The position numbers were made by a program, and so were the translations under genes. From NCBI RefSeq assembly GCF_019668465.1, contig NZ_AP024828.1, forward strand, positions 2,108,001 to 2,172,000: a stretch of DNA of 64,000 nt. Reading direction: 5' to 3'. Shown here one piece after another: positions 8,725 through 18,345 of this stretch. The DNA comes from Mycobacterium senriense. GTDB lineage: Bacteria; Actinomycetota; Actinomycetes; Mycobacteriales; Mycobacteriaceae. The notes beneath the pieces are model-generated. The model was not told the DNA's origin. It saw only the letters and a list, made by a program, of their open reading frames with translations, and searched no databases. Every line of letters starts with the position of its first letter. The stretch's first letter is position 1.

Positions 8725-10053
8725 ATGCGGGTGCTGTCGCTGCGCACCATCGTCATCGTCGCCGCGATCTCGGTGATGACACTGGTCGTCCTGCTGGGCA
8801 CCTGGGTATGGGTGGGCGTTACCAACGATCAGTACAGCCAGCTCGATCGGCGGCTGGATTCGGTCAGCAGCCTCGGGGACATCAGCAGCCTGCTCAACAA
8901 CGCGGAGCACACCAGTCCGGACCGGCCCGCGCCCGACGGCAACCTGGTGCGCACCGCGCGCATCGGTGGGGTGACCGTGTCGGTGCCGAGCAGCATCGTG
9001 TTGCCCCAGCTTCCCGACGGCTATGCGAACACCACCATCAACGGGGTGCAGTACCGCGTCCGTACCTTCACCGCGGGCCCCGCCTCGATAGCGCTGGCCG
9101 CGCCATTGGCCGAAGCCCAGCATCGGATCAATGAACTGCACCTGCGGGTGTTATTGATCTGCGCCAGCGTGATCGGTGGCACCGTCGTGGTGGGCTGGGT
9201 GATCTCGCTGATCATGGTCAATCCATTCCTCTTGTTGGCGCAGCAGGCCCGGGCGATCAATGCGCAGTCCAGTCCCGACGAGGTCCAGGTGCGCGGCGTG
9301 CGTGAGGCCGTGGAGATCGCCGAAGCGGTCGAAGGAATGCTGGCTCGCATCGGTAAGGAGCAGCAGCGCACCAAGGCCGCGCTCGAGTCGGCGCGCGACT
9401 TCGCCGCGGTCGCCTCCCACGAGTTGCGCACGCCGTTGACCGCGATGCGCACCAACCTGGAGGTGTTGTCCACCCTGGACCTGCCGCCCGAGCAGCGCCA
9501 CGAGGTCATCGGTGACGTCATCCGCACCCAGAGCCGCATCGAGGCCACCCTGACCGCGCTGGAGCGGCTGGCCCAGGGCGAACTGACCACCGTCGACGAT
9601 TTCGTCCCGTTCGATATCACCGAGTTGTTGGATCGTGCCGCTCACGACGCGCTGCGCATCTACCCCGACGTGGAGGTGTCGCTGGTGCCTTCGCCCACGG
9701 TGCTGATGGTCGGGCTGCCCACGGGTCTGCGGCTGGTGATCGACAACGCCATCGCCAACGCCGTCAAGCACGGCAACGCCGGCAAGATCCTGCTGACCGT
9801 CGGCAGCTCCGGTGAGGGTGTGGAGATCGCGATCGACGACGACGGCTCCGGGGTCCCGGAATCCGAACGCGCCACGGTCTTCGAACGCTTCGCCCGCGGT
9901 TCGACGGCGTCGCGGTCGGGATCAGGACTGGGCCTGGCGCTGGTCGCCCAGCAGGCCGAACTGCACGGCGGCACAGCGGCGTTGCAGACCAGCCCGCTCG
10001 GCGGCACCCGGCTGCTGTTGCGGCTGGCTGGCGATGGGCGTGGTCCGGCGTAG
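8725..10053 (+). CDS. PrrB-like sensor histidine kinase, orphan
   Basis: 442 residues from ATG 8725. Two membrane helices flank an extracytoplasmic sensor region, followed by HAMP, a DHp box SHELRTPLTAM (His232) and a HATPase with N-box NAIANAVKHG and G-boxes DDDGSGVP and GSGLGLA. The kinase core closely matches PrrB (Rv0902c). No response regulator gene is adjacent, unlike prrA-prrB. The start is doubtful: AAGGAG at 8683-8688 stands before an in-frame ATT at 8695, and the ten extra residues (RVLPRV...) align with the PrrB N-terminus. Confidence 0.85.
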   Translation: MRVLSLRTIVIVAAISVMTLVVLLGTWVWVGVTNDQYSQLDRRLDSVSSLGDISSLLNNAEHTSPDRPAPDGNLVRTARIGGVTVSVPSSIVLPQLPDGYANTTINGVQYRVRTFTAGPASIALAAPLAEAQHRINELHLRVLLICASVIGGTVVVGWVISLIMVNPFLLLAQQARAINAQSSPDEVQVRGVREAVEIAEAVEGMLARIGKEQQRTKAALESARDFAAVASHELRTPLTAMRTNLEVLSTLDLPPEQRHEVIGDVIRTQSRIEATLTALERLAQGELTTVDDFVPFDITELLDRAAHDALRIYPDVEVSLVPSPTVLMVGLPTGLRLVIDNAIANAVKHGNAGKILLTVGSSGEGVEIAIDDDGSGVPESERATVFERFARGSTASRSGSGLGLALVAQQAELHGGTAALQTSPLGGTRLLLRLAGDGRGPA

Positions 10054-10112
10054 CTGTGGTTCGCCGGCGCCGGCGCCGTGCGCTCCACGCCCTCGATATC
10101 GGACAATGAGCC

Positions 10113-10511
10113 ATGCTCGGCCACCTCGGCATCAACGTGCCCGACCTGTCAGCCGCAAAGCGGTATTACGACGCGCTGATGCCCCTTGTCGACTTTGAGC
10201 CGTTCTTTCATGCCGACGACGAATTTTCCTATCGGCCCAGCGAAAACAGGCCGGGCACCTACTTATTCTTTTATCCGGCGGTTGAGCCGCACGAGTACTC
10301 GTCGCGGCAATCCGGACTGCAGCACCTTGCATTCATTGTGCGGCGGCGTTCGTCGGTGCGCGCGGTGCATGATCACGTCGTCCGGATCGGTGGCACCGTC
10401 ATCGACCCGCCGCGCCATTTTCCGCAATATCCCGGCCATTATTACGCCACCTTTTGGTACGACCCATTCGGCATCAAACTCGAAGCCGTATGTCATCACG
10501 ACCGCGACTAG
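10113..10511 (+). CDS. VOC (glyoxalase/dioxygenase superfamily) protein
   Basis: 132 residues forming a single vicinal-oxygen-chelate domain: LGHLGINVPDL at the start, GLQHLAFIVRRR in the middle and FWYDPFGIKLEAV at the end. Metal-ligand candidates are His4, His in LQHLAF and Glu in KLEAV. It could be a lyase, dioxygenase or binding protein; the sequence does not decide. It lies alone between the histidine kinase and the ESX-2 operon, at the place where eccC2/eccB2 would be expected. Confidence 0.75.
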   Translation: MLGHLGINVPDLSAAKRYYDALMPLVDFEPFFHADDEFSYRPSENRPGTYLFFYPAVEPHEYSSRQSGLQHLAFIVRRRSSVRAVHDHVVRIGGTVIDPPRHFPQYPGHYYATFWYDPFGIKLEAVCHHDRD

Positions 10512-10760
10512 ATAAAGGCCATGGAAGTGACGGACGCAAGGTAACTGCGGTGCATTTGTGACTGCTGAGTCTTGAGTGGCGATAGAGTTTCTGAACGACT
10601 CCTTCTGGGAATCCAGTGTTTTCGCGCTGACGCCAGCGTTACTTAACTGAATTCCGGACCCTGAGCCGGGCCAAAACTGCAGTGAATACAAGATCAACGA
10701 AACCGCATTACACTATGGCCTCAACCACGTGGATTTGGGTTGAGCGTTCGGAGGGCAATC

Positions 10761-11072
10761 ATGGGTTTTGTTACGTCGGTGCAGTCAGAGGCGGTTCTGG
10801 CATCGTCGGGCGCGGAGTCGGCGATCAGCGCGGAGACCGAGGCGGCGGCATCGGCGGCCGCGCCCGTCCTGCTGGGAGTCCTGCCGATGGGCGGCGACCC
10901 CGATTCGGCCATGTTCGCGGCGGCACTCAACGCCTGCGGCGGAAGCTACCTGGGCGTAGTGTCCGAACACGCCGCCCAGCGCGGCCTGTTCGCCGGCGCG
11001 CAGAGCATCGCGTCGAGCACATACGTCGTCACGGAGTTGATGCGCAGCTTGACGATGGCAATCGGGGCTTAG
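10761..11072 (+). CDS. PE family protein at the head of the ESX-2 operon (PE36-like)
   Basis: 103 residues, starting at ATG 10761 with GGAGGG 6 bases upstream. It is alanine-rich and helical as in PE domains and sits immediately before a PPE gene, with which PE proteins form secreted heterodimers. By position it matches PE36 (Rv3893c), first of the PE-PPE-Esx genes in M. tuberculosis ESX-2, though it is longer than the roughly 77 residues there. The literal Pro-Glu motif is not near the N-terminus, so assignment rests on context and composition. Confidence 0.7.
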   Translation: MGFVTSVQSEAVLASSGAESAISAETEAAASAAAPVLLGVLPMGGDPDSAMFAAALNACGGSYLGVVSEHAAQRGLFAGAQSIASSTYVVTELMRSLTMAIGA

Positions 11073-11103
11073 AACCTAGCGACGTAAAGAGGGGGACGTA
11101 CGC

Positions 11104-12285
11104 ATGGCGGATCCGGGGTGGGCTGCGCGTACGCCTGAGGAAAACGACCTGCTGCTCAAGGCGGGGGCCGGTGTCATCACGCACTTGGCCAACCAGGCCG
11201 CCTGGACCGCCTTGGCGGCCACCCATCACGGCTCCAGCATCGCGTCAACGATCAACACCGTCGCGACGTCGGCGAGCTGGGTGGGCTCGGGGTCGTTGGC
11301 CTCGGCGGCAAACGCGACCGCACTGAACGCGTCCCTGCACGGGCTGGCCGGCTGGGTCGACGTCAAGCCGGCGGTGGTGTCAACCGCGGTCTCTGCGTAT
11401 CAGATGGCTTATGGCTCAATGCGTCCCGCGCCCGAGTGCATCGGGAACCGCACCGAGACCGCCGCCGATTACGGCATCAACCCACTGGTCCTCGGCGCAC
11501 TGACGCCGCGCATCACGTCGCTGGAGCTCGAGTACTTCGGGTCGATGTGGCCGAACAACTCGGCGGTCGGGGCCAGCTATGGAACGATCCTGACGGCCCT
11601 GTCGCAAAGCCTCACCATTCCCCCGCCTATCGCTTCCATGGGTGCGTCGCCGGCCGCGCCCGCGCAGGCGGCAGCGGCGATCGGTGAGTCGGCGGCGGAC
11701 GAAGGGGCCGGCGATGGCATGCGCGCCGCCATGCAGGGCGCGCAGACGGGGACCCAGGGAGCCGGCCAGGCGGCCTCGGGCGGCCAGGACTTCATGAGTC
11801 AGGCCGGCTCGTTGATGCAGCCCGCACAGCAACTGATGGGGGCGGTCCCGCAGGTGATGCAGGCCCCCATGCAGATGATGCAGGCTCCGATGCAGATGAT
11901 GCAGCCGCTGATGGGCATGTTCGCCAATCCCGGCGCCATGGGCATGGGCGGGGCAACGCCGGCCGTCTCGGCGGTCTCGGCAACCACCGGGCTCTCCGCA
12001 GCGGAGGCCGGGGCGGGCGGGGGCGCATCGCTGGGCGGTGCGGGCATGCCCGCAACCAGTTTCACCCGTCCGGTCAGCGCCTTCGAGCCCGCCAGCAGTG
12101 GCCGGCCGGTGGGGCTGCGGCCGGCCGGGGCATTAGGCGCCGAGGCCATGCGACCGCAGACCACGACGATGGGTGGTGCTCCGATGGGCGGAATGCCGGT
12201 GGGGCACGGGGCGGGAGGCGACCGTGGCTCCCGTGACAAAGCCGACCAGCCCGCGACGGTGCGGGTCGTCGACGCTCGAGTGTGA
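11104..12285 (+). CDS. PPE family protein (PPE69-like), ESX-2 associated
   Basis: 393 residues versus about 399 in Rv3892c. The N-terminal helical PPE-like domain carries WVGSGS in the WxG position. It is followed by a C-terminal half rich in Ala, Gly, Met and Gln, including a repeat of MQAPMQM. EspG2, encoded downstream, is the expected chaperone and the PE protein upstream the expected partner. The literal PPE tripeptide is replaced by RTPEEN near residue 10. It is probably secreted through, or associated with, ESX-2. Confidence 0.8.
   Translation: MADPGWAARTPEENDLLLKAGAGVITHLANQAAWTALAATHHGSSIASTINTVATSASWVGSGSLASAANATALNASLHGLAGWVDVKPAVVSTAVSAYQMAYGSMRPAPECIGNRTETAADYGINPLVLGALTPRITSLELEYFGSMWPNNSAVGASYGTILTALSQSLTIPPPIASMGASPAAPAQAAAAIGESAADEGAGDGMRAAMQGAQTGTQGAGQAASGGQDFMSQAGSLMQPAQQLMGAVPQVMQAPMQMMQAPMQMMQPLMGMFANPGAMGMGGATPAVSAVSATTGLSAAEAGAGGGASLGGAGMPATSFTRPVSAFEPASSGRPVGLRPAGALGAEAMRPQTTTMGGAPMGGMPVGHGAGGDRGSRDKADQPATVRVVDARV
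11857..11898 (+). repeat. two tandem 21-bp units in the PPE gene
   Basis: Two near-identical 21-bp units, each encoding MQAPMQM, followed by a third partial unit starting ATGCAGCCG. This in-frame coding repeat could vary in copy number between strains. Confidence 0.75.
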
Positions 12286-12382
12286 AGCCACTGGTGAAAG
12301 GTGAATCGACAGGTCCAAATAGCCGCCATACACTTCGCTTCATGCCCTCACGGGGGGCGGCCCACCGGAGAAGGAGAATTCC

Positions 12383-12697
12383 GTGACAATCAAAGTAACA
12401 CCGCAAATGCTTCGCGACGCTTCCAACGCTATCCAGGCAAACATGGAGCACGCGATCGGGATTGGCCAGGGATACGTCGCGAATCAGGAAAACGTGATGA
12501 ATCCGTCCACCTGGTCTGGCTCGGCCGTGACCGCGTCGCACGCGACGGCGATCGAGGTTCAAAACGACTTGAACAAAGTGTTGACCGGCGGCACCCGGCT
12601 TGCCGAAGGCCTTACGAAGGCGGCGGCACTGATGGAAGGCCACGAGGCGGATTCTTCGCACGCGTTCACCGCGCTATTCGGCGGCCACGGCTCCTAA
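12383..12697 (+). CDS. esxD: ESAT-6-like protein EsxD
   Basis: 104-residue WXG100-type helical hairpin protein, start GTG 12383 with GGAGAA upstream. The turn motif reads TWSGSAV (WSG, a permitted variant of WXG). It sits directly before the EsxC gene, so the two should form a secreted heterodimer. Position and length match Rv3891c (107 residues). Export would need an EccC ATPase, and none is encoded in this cluster. Confidence 0.85.
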   Translation: MTIKVTPQMLRDASNAIQANMEHAIGIGQGYVANQENVMNPSTWSGSAVTASHATAIEVQNDLNKVLTGGTRLAEGLTKAAALMEGHEADSSHAFTALFGGHGS

Positions 12698-12748
12698 CCA
12701 CCCACTCACTTCGCAAATCCATTAATGGTCTTTTGAAAGGAATTTCAC

Positions 12749-13036
12749 ATGTCCGACCCGATCACTTATAACCCCGGGGCCGTAGCCGACTTCGCCACCG
12801 ACGTCGCCTCCCGCGCCGGCCAGTTGCAGTCGATTTTCGACGACACCTCCAATCGCACGCACGCCCTGCAGGAATTCTTCGCCGGCCACGGCGCATCGGG
12901 CTTCTTCGAGGCGCAGGCGCAGATGCTGTCCGGGCTGCAGGGTCTCATCGACACCATCCGTCAGCACGGGGTGACCACCTCCCACGTGCTGGACAACGCG
13001 CTCAGCACGGACCAGCACATCGCCGGTCTGTTCTGA
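12749..13036 (+). CDS. esxC: ESAT-6-like protein EsxC
   Basis: 95 residues, the same length as M. tuberculosis EsxC (Rv3890c), with the characteristic opening SDPITYNPGAVADFATDV. The turn region reads GHGASGFFEAQ and has no Trp, as in known EsxC. Likely partner of EsxD in a four-helix secreted dimer. A ribosome-binding site GAAAGGA lies 8-10 bases before ATG. Confidence 0.9.
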   Translation: MSDPITYNPGAVADFATDVASRAGQLQSIFDDTSNRTHALQEFFAGHGASGFFEAQAQMLSGLQGLIDTIRQHGVTTSHVLDNALSTDQHIAGLF

Positions 13037-13151
13037 GTCCGCTCAACCACACCAAGACAAGCGAGGGTGGGGCAGATGCGCCGAGCGTGTGTGCCCCACC
13101 TTTGGTCTCCCATCCACCGATCGAGGGCTCACCGAACGAGGTCGAGGCGAC

Positions 13152-13982
13152 ATGCTGACAACGACGGTCGATGGTTTATGGGTGTTGCAGGCGATCACCG
13201 GGGTGGAGCAAACTTGCCCCGAGCTGGGGTTGCGGCCGATGCTGCCGCGACTGGATACCCCGGAGCGCGCGAGGAGTCACCCCGCGGCCGTCGAGTTGGT
13301 GGCCGCCGGTGCGCTCGATGAGGCCGGCAACGTCGACCCGATGATCCGTGAGTGGCTGACGGTCCTGTTGCGGCGAGACCTCGGGCTGTTGGTGATGATC
13401 GGGGTGCCGGGCCGCGAGCCGACGCGCGCATCGATCTGCCGTTTCGCGACGTGGTGGGTGGTGTTGGAACGCCATGGCGACATGGTGCGGTTGTATCCCG
13501 CGGGCACGGCCGGCAACGAAGCATCGGCCAGTGACCTCCTGGTCGGTCAGATCGAGCGGCTGTGTGGCGTGGCCGAGGCGGCGCCGCTGCGGCCGGTCAC
13601 CCTTGATACCGAGCAGTTGCTGAGTTCGGTGCGCGACACCGCCAGCCTGCGCTCGTTCCTGCTCGACCAGCGCCTCGACGCCGACCAGCTGCAGATGGTC
13701 CTGACGGCCGCCGATCCCGCGCGGTCCGCACACGCGAACATCGTGGGGCTGCAGGCTGGTGTCGGGCCGGACGAATTGGCGCGGATCGCCGTCGGCGATT
13801 CGACGGTGTCCATCGTCGACACCCCCGCGGGCCGGATCTGCATCGAGAGCGTCACCTCGGGGCAGCGCCAGTATCAGATCCTCTCGCCCGGCTCCCGCAC
13901 GGACATCGGCGGAGCGATTCAACGGCTCATCCGCCGGCTGCCCGCGGGCGACGAGTGGCACTCGTATCGGCGAGTGGTATGA
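13152..13982 (+). CDS. espG2: ESX-2 secretion chaperone EspG2
   Basis: Cytosolic chaperone that binds the tips of cognate PPE proteins and keeps PE-PPE dimers soluble. The ATG at 13152 gives 276 residues, identical in length to Rv3889c. The EspG fold is recognisable from the N-terminal LTTTVDGLWVLQAITG and the central WWVVLERHGDMVRLYP. It lies between the Esx pair and the MinD-like gene, the standard ESX-2 order. An earlier in-frame start at 13089 is less likely. Confidence 0.85.
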   Translation: MLTTTVDGLWVLQAITGVEQTCPELGLRPMLPRLDTPERARSHPAAVELVAAGALDEAGNVDPMIREWLTVLLRRDLGLLVMIGVPGREPTRASICRFATWWVVLERHGDMVRLYPAGTAGNEASASDLLVGQIERLCGVAEAAPLRPVTLDTEQLLSSVRDTASLRSFLLDQRLDADQLQMVLTAADPARSAHANIVGLQAGVGPDELARIAVGDSTVSIVDTPAGRICIESVTSGQRQYQILSPGSRTDIGGAIQRLIRRLPAGDEWHSYRRVV

Positions 13983-14144
13983 GGTGTGCGCTCGGCTATC
14001 GAACGCCAAACGCACATGGTGCGCCGGAAAGCGAACCGAGAAACTAAGTTAGATAACCAAAGTCTTGGAATAGCAACGGCTGTCGTACTTGAAAGGTTTC
14101 TGAACGGGTAAACGCGGTATCGCCAAGCGTGTTAGCATCTCGTC

Positions 14145-15170
14145 GTGACGAGCCCTCGGAATGACCCGAATATGTCGGACGAAGGAGCGCTCAGACGGGG
14201 GGATCCGTCAGGGGGCAGCAACTTCCCGGATTCGGTATCCGACACGATGCGTATTACCGATCTGGCGGCGCCGCGGAAAATTCCACCGGGATCGGGCTGG
14301 CGGAAATTCATTTACTCCATCTCGTTTCACAAAATAAATCCCGGTGAGTCGCCCCGTGAGCGGCACTACCGGGATTTGCAGAATCGGATCCGCCGGCATA
14401 TTCGGCGGCAATACGTCATCACGGTCGTCTCTGGCAAGGGCGGCGTGGGCGTCACGACGCTCGTCGCCTGCCTCGGCGGTGTGTTCCGGGAATGCCGCCC
14501 GCAGAACGTGATTGCGATCGACGCCGTCCCCGGCTTCGGGACTCTGGCCGATCGTATCGACGAATCCCCGCCCGGTGACTACACCGCCATCATCAACGAC
14601 ACCGATGTCCAGGGATACGCGGACATCCGAGAACATCTGGGCCAGAACGTCATTGGTCTTGACGTCCTGGCCGGAAACCGGACCTCTGACCAGCCCAGGC
14701 CGTTGGTGCCCGCGATGTTTTCCGGGGTGCTGTCGCGGCTGCGGCGCACCCACACGGTGATGATCGTCGACACCTCTCCGGACCTCGAACACGAAGTGAT
14801 GAAGCCGGTGCTGGAGAACACCGACACCCTCGTGTTTGTCTCCGGCATCACCGCGGACCGGTCGCGTCCGGTGCTGCGGGCGGTGGATTACCTGCGCTCG
14901 CAGGGTTACCACGAATTGGTCTCGCGCAGCACCGTAATCGTCAACCACACCGACCAGATCACCGACAAGGACGCGTTGGCTTACCTGACCGAGCGGTTCA
15001 CCAAGGTCGGGGCGACGGTCGAAGTGCTGCCGTTTGATCCCCACCTCGCCAAAGGCGGCATCATCGATACGGTTCACGAGCTGAATAAGAAATCGCGATT
15101 GCGCCTCTTCGAAATCACCGCCGGGCTGGCGGACAAATACATTCCTGACGCCGAGCGGTCGGTGCCGTGA
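14145..15170 (+). CDS. MinD/ParA-like protein of ESX-2 (Rv3888c homologue) with altered P-loop
   Basis: 341 residues, the same length as Rv3888c. A disordered N-terminus precedes a MinD/ParA-type fold. The P-loop at 97-105 reads GKGGVGVTT: the MinD signature lysine (Lys98) is kept but the canonical Walker lysine is Val103, so ATP hydrolysis may be lost or changed. MinD-like acidic motifs are still seen ([22 protein letters not shown]). Its stop overlaps the eccD2 GTG by 4 bp, implying translational coupling. Its role in ESX-2 is unknown. Confidence 0.85.
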   Translation: MTSPRNDPNMSDEGALRRGDPSGGSNFPDSVSDTMRITDLAAPRKIPPGSGWRKFIYSISFHKINPGESPRERHYRDLQNRIRRHIRRQYVITVVSGKGGVGVTTLVACLGGVFRECRPQNVIAIDAVPGFGTLADRIDESPPGDYTAIINDTDVQGYADIREHLGQNVIGLDVLAGNRTSDQPRPLVPAMFSGVLSRLRRTHTVMIVDTSPDLEHEVMKPVLENTDTLVFVSGITADRSRPVLRAVDYLRSQGYHELVSRSTVIVNHTDQITDKDALAYLTERFTKVGATVEVLPFDPHLAKGGIIDTVHELNKKSRLRLFEITAGLADKYIPDAERSVP

Positions 15171-16696
15171 CAGCGCCGCATAAGGTCGCCTTCCCGGCGC
15201 GTTGTGCGGTCAATATTTCTTACGAGAAGCACCTGTGTTCGCAGGTATTCCCCGCCGGAATTCCGATGGAGGGATTCTTCGAGGGAATGGTCGAGCTGTA
15301 CGATGCCGACCTGAAGCGCAAAGGCTTTGACGGCATCGCATTACCCGCCGGCAGCTACGAACTCCACAAGATCAACGGCGTTCGGCTCGATATCAATAAA
15401 AGCCTCGACGAGTTGGGCGTCCAGGACGGCGACACCCTGGTGCTGGTGCCCCGGGTCGACGGCGAGTCGTTCGAACCGCAATACGAGTCGCTGTCCACCG
15501 GGTTGGCCGCCATGGGCAAGTGGCTGGGCCGCGACGGTGGCGATCGAATGTTTGCGCCGGTGACACCTTTGACGGCCGCGCACACCGCGGTCGCGGTGAT
15601 CGCGATGGCCGTCGGGGTCGTGGTGGCCCTGACCCTGCGGGCGCGGACCTTCACCGACGGTCCCATCCCGGCCGCGGTGTCGGGCGCCGTCGGCGCCCTG
15701 CTGCTGGTCGCGACGGTGGTGGTGCGCAGCGGGTGGCGGGAGCGCCGCGACCTGTTCAGCGGATTCGCCTGGCTGGCGGTGTTGTCGCTGGCCGCCGCCG
15801 GTGCCTGCGCGCCCCCCGGTGTGCTCGGTGCGGCCCATGGGCTCATCGGCGCCGTCGTGGTGATCCTGGGCGCCATCGCCATCGGGGTGACCGCGCGAAA
15901 CCGTTGGCAGACGGCGGTGGTCACCGCGGTGGTGACCGTTTGCGGGATCCTGGCCGCCGTCGCCGCCGTCCGCATGTTCCGGCCGGCCTCGGCCCAGGTG
16001 CTGGCGGTCTGCGTGTTGGTCGGATTGCTTGTCCTGGTCCGGATGGCGCCCCTGATCGCGTTGTGGGTGGCGCGGGTCAGACCGCCGCATTTCGGGTCGA
16101 TCACCGGTCGTGATCTGTTCGCGCGGCGCGAGGGAATGCCCGTCGACACGGTGTCTCCGGTCAGTGAGGACGAATCCGAGGACGAGGACAATGAATTGAC
16201 CGACATCACCGCCCGCGGCGCCGCGATCGCCGCTTCGGCGCGCTTGGTCAACGCGGTCCAGGTAGGCCTGTGCGTCGGGGTGTCGGTAGTGCTGCCCGCC
16301 GCGGTGTGGGGCGTGTTGACGCCGGGACGCCAGTGGGCGTGGTTGGCGCTGGTGGTCGCCGGGCTCGTGGTGGGCATCTTCCTCACGCAGGGACGGGGAT
16401 TCGCCGCCAAATATCAGGCCATCGCGCTGGTCTGCGGGGCGTCCGCCGCGGTGTGCGCGGGAGTGGTCAAATACGCCGTCGCCGCGCCGAATGACGCCAT
16501 GACCGGGCTGATGTGGCCCGTGGTGGCGGTGGCGACCTTCGCCGCGTTGGGTTTGGCCGCAGCGCTTTTGGTGCCCGCCATGAGGTTTCGGCCATTCATC
16601 CGGTTGACCGTGGAATGGGTGGAAGTGCTCGCGTTCATCGTCTTGTTGCCGGCGGCAGCGGCCTTGGGAGGGCTCTTCACGTGGATTCGCCACTGA
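15167..16696 (+). CDS. eccD2: ESX-2 type VII secretion membrane channel component EccD2
   Basis: 509 residues, identical in length to Rv3887c. An N-terminal ubiquitin-like cytosolic domain (about residues 1-100, opening [19 protein letters not shown]) is followed by about eleven membrane helices that form the bulk of the inner-membrane ring of an ESX system. An acidic linker ([11 protein letters not shown]) sits between helix groups. The GTG start overlaps the previous stop (GTGA), and the 3' end overlaps mycP2 by 16 bp. Confidence 0.9.
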   Translation: MTAPHKVAFPARCAVNISYEKHLCSQVFPAGIPMEGFFEGMVELYDADLKRKGFDGIALPAGSYELHKINGVRLDINKSLDELGVQDGDTLVLVPRVDGESFEPQYESLSTGLAAMGKWLGRDGGDRMFAPVTPLTAAHTAVAVIAMAVGVVVALTLRARTFTDGPIPAAVSGAVGALLLVATVVVRSGWRERRDLFSGFAWLAVLSLAAAGACAPPGVLGAAHGLIGAVVVILGAIAIGVTARNRWQTAVVTAVVTVCGILAAVAAVRMFRPASAQVLAVCVLVGLLVLVRMAPLIALWVARVRPPHFGSITGRDLFARREGMPVDTVSPVSEDESEDEDNELTDITARGAAIAASARLVNAVQVGLCVGVSVVLPAAVWGVLTPGRQWAWLALVVAGLVVGIFLTQGRGFAAKYQAIALVCGASAAVCAGVVKYAVAAPNDAMTGLMWPVVAVATFAALGLAAALLVPAMRFRPFIRLTVEWVEVLAFIVLLPAAAALGGLFTWIRH

Positions 16697-18345
16697 AAAG
16701 GGCCGCGGCGGTGACCGCCGCCGTCGCCCTGGTCGCGTTATCAGCCAACATCCCTGCCGCACTTGCCATTACACCCCCCATGGTGGATCCGGGCATGGTG
16801 CCGCCGGACGGGCCGCCACGACCCGACCAGCCGATGCGCCGCGCCAACAGCTGCTCGACACCGATCACGGTGCGAAACCCGGATGTCGCGCAGATGGCGC
16901 CGGGCTTCAACCTGTTGAACATCACGAAGGCGTGGCAATACAGCACCGGCAACGGCGTGCCCGTGGCGGTCATCGACACCGGGGTGTCGCCGAACCCGCG
17001 GCTACCGGTGGTGCCCGGTGGCGACTACATCATGGGCGAGGACGGCCTGTCGGATTGCGACGCCCACGGCACCATCGTCAGTTCGATCATCGGCGCTGCG
17101 CCGCAAGGGATTCTGCCGATGCCGCGACCGATGCCCGCCACCCCGGCGTTCCCTCCGCCGGCGGGCCCGCCGCCGTCGGCCGGGGCGCCGCCCCCGCCGG
17201 TCGAAGTTCCACCCCCGGTGGCACCCCCGCCGCCGCCGCCGCCGGTGACGATCACCCAGGTCCTACCGCCACCGCCACCACCGCCCCCTCCTCCGCCGCC
17301 GGAGGGCGGGGGCGCCACGGCCGCGTCGAACGGGCCGGCCGATCCGCAGACCGAGGACGAACCCGCCGTGCCGCCGCTTCCCCCCGGAGCGCCCGACGGG
17401 GTGGTGGGGGTCGCCCCGCACGCGACCATCATCTCGATCCGGCAGTCGTCACGAGCCTTCGAGCCGGTCAACCCGCCGCCGGGGGATCCCTACTCCGATG
17501 AGAAGGTCAAGGCCGGGACGCTGAATTCGGTTGCGCGAGCGGTGGTTCACGCTGCGAACATGGGGGCGAAGGTGATCAACATCTCGGTCACCTCGTGCCT
17601 GCCGGCTTCGTCGCCGGCCGATCAGCGAGCGCTGGGGGCGGCCCTGTGGTACGCGTCCACCGCGAAGGACGCGGTGATCGTCGCGGCCGCGGGCAACGAT
17701 GGCGAGGCCGGTTGTAACAACAACCCGACGTATGACCCGCTGGACCCGTCGGATCCCCGGGACTGGCATCAGGTCAAGATCGTCTCGGCGCCCTCCTGGT
17801 TTTCCGATTACGTCCTGTCGGTGGGCGCCGTCGACGCCAGCGGCGCCCCGCTCGACAAGAGCATGTCGGGTCCCTGGGTCGGTGTGGCCGCACCGGGAAC
17901 CCACATCATGGGCCTGTCACCCCAGGGCGGCGGCCCGGTCAATGCCTACCCGCCGTCGCGGCCGGGCGAGAAGAACATGCCGTTCTGGGGAACCAGTTTC
18001 TCGGCGGCCTACGTCAGCGGCGTCGCGGCGCTGGTACGGGCGAAATTCCCGGAGCTCAGCGCCCATCAGGTGATCAACCGGATCGTGCAGTCGGCCCACA
18101 ATCCGCCTGCGGGAGTTGACAATAAAGTCGGGTACGGGTTGGTAGACCCGGTCGCCGCGCTGACGTTCAACATCCCGCCGGGCGACCGGATGCCCCCGGG
18201 CGCGCAGAGCCGGGTCATCACCCCGGCCCCGCCGCCCCCGCCGCCCGACCACCGGGCACGCAACATCGCCATCGGATTCCTGGGGATCGTGGCCGCCGGT
18301 GTGCTCGTGTCCGCGATCGCAGCGCGATTACGGAGGGCTCGATGA
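16681..18345 (+). CDS. mycP2: ESX-2 membrane-anchored subtilisin-like protease MycP2 (mycosin-2)
   Basis: 554 residues from GTG 16681. Signal peptide, subtilase domain with catalytic triad Asp99 (VIDTG), His129 (DAHGT) and Ser439 (GTSFSAA), then a C-terminal membrane helix (about 525-545) and a basic tail. A proline-rich insert lies at about residues 145-240 between His129 and the rest of the catalytic domain, with two uninterrupted proline runs. Mycosins stabilise the EccBCDE complex and cleave some substrates. The start overlaps eccD2 and the end overlaps eccE2. Confidence 0.92.
   Translation: MDSPLKRAAAVTAAVALVALSANIPAALAITPPMVDPGMVPPDGPPRPDQPMRRANSCSTPITVRNPDVAQMAPGFNLLNITKAWQYSTGNGVPVAVIDTGVSPNPRLPVVPGGDYIMGEDGLSDCDAHGTIVSSIIGAAPQGILPMPRPMPATPAFPPPAGPPPSAGAPPPPVEVPPPVAPPPPPPPVTITQVLPPPPPPPPPPPPEGGGATAASNGPADPQTEDEPAVPPLPPGAPDGVVGVAPHATIISIRQSSRAFEPVNPPPGDPYSDEKVKAGTLNSVARAVVHAANMGAKVINISVTSCLPASSPADQRALGAALWYASTAKDAVIVAAAGNDGEAGCNNNPTYDPLDPSDPRDWHQVKIVSAPSWFSDYVLSVGAVDASGAPLDKSMSGPWVGVAAPGTHIMGLSPQGGGPVNAYPPSRPGEKNMPFWGTSFSAAYVSGVAALVRAKFPELSAHQVINRIVQSAHNPPAGVDNKVGYGLVDPVAALTFNIPPGDRMPPGAQSRVITPAPPPPPPDHRARNIAIGFLGIVAAGVLVSAIAARLRRAR

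Noticed and set aside
11857-11915. Short repeats in the PPE gene considered as a CRISPR-like array
   Set aside because: Contiguous in-frame coding repeats without spacers.
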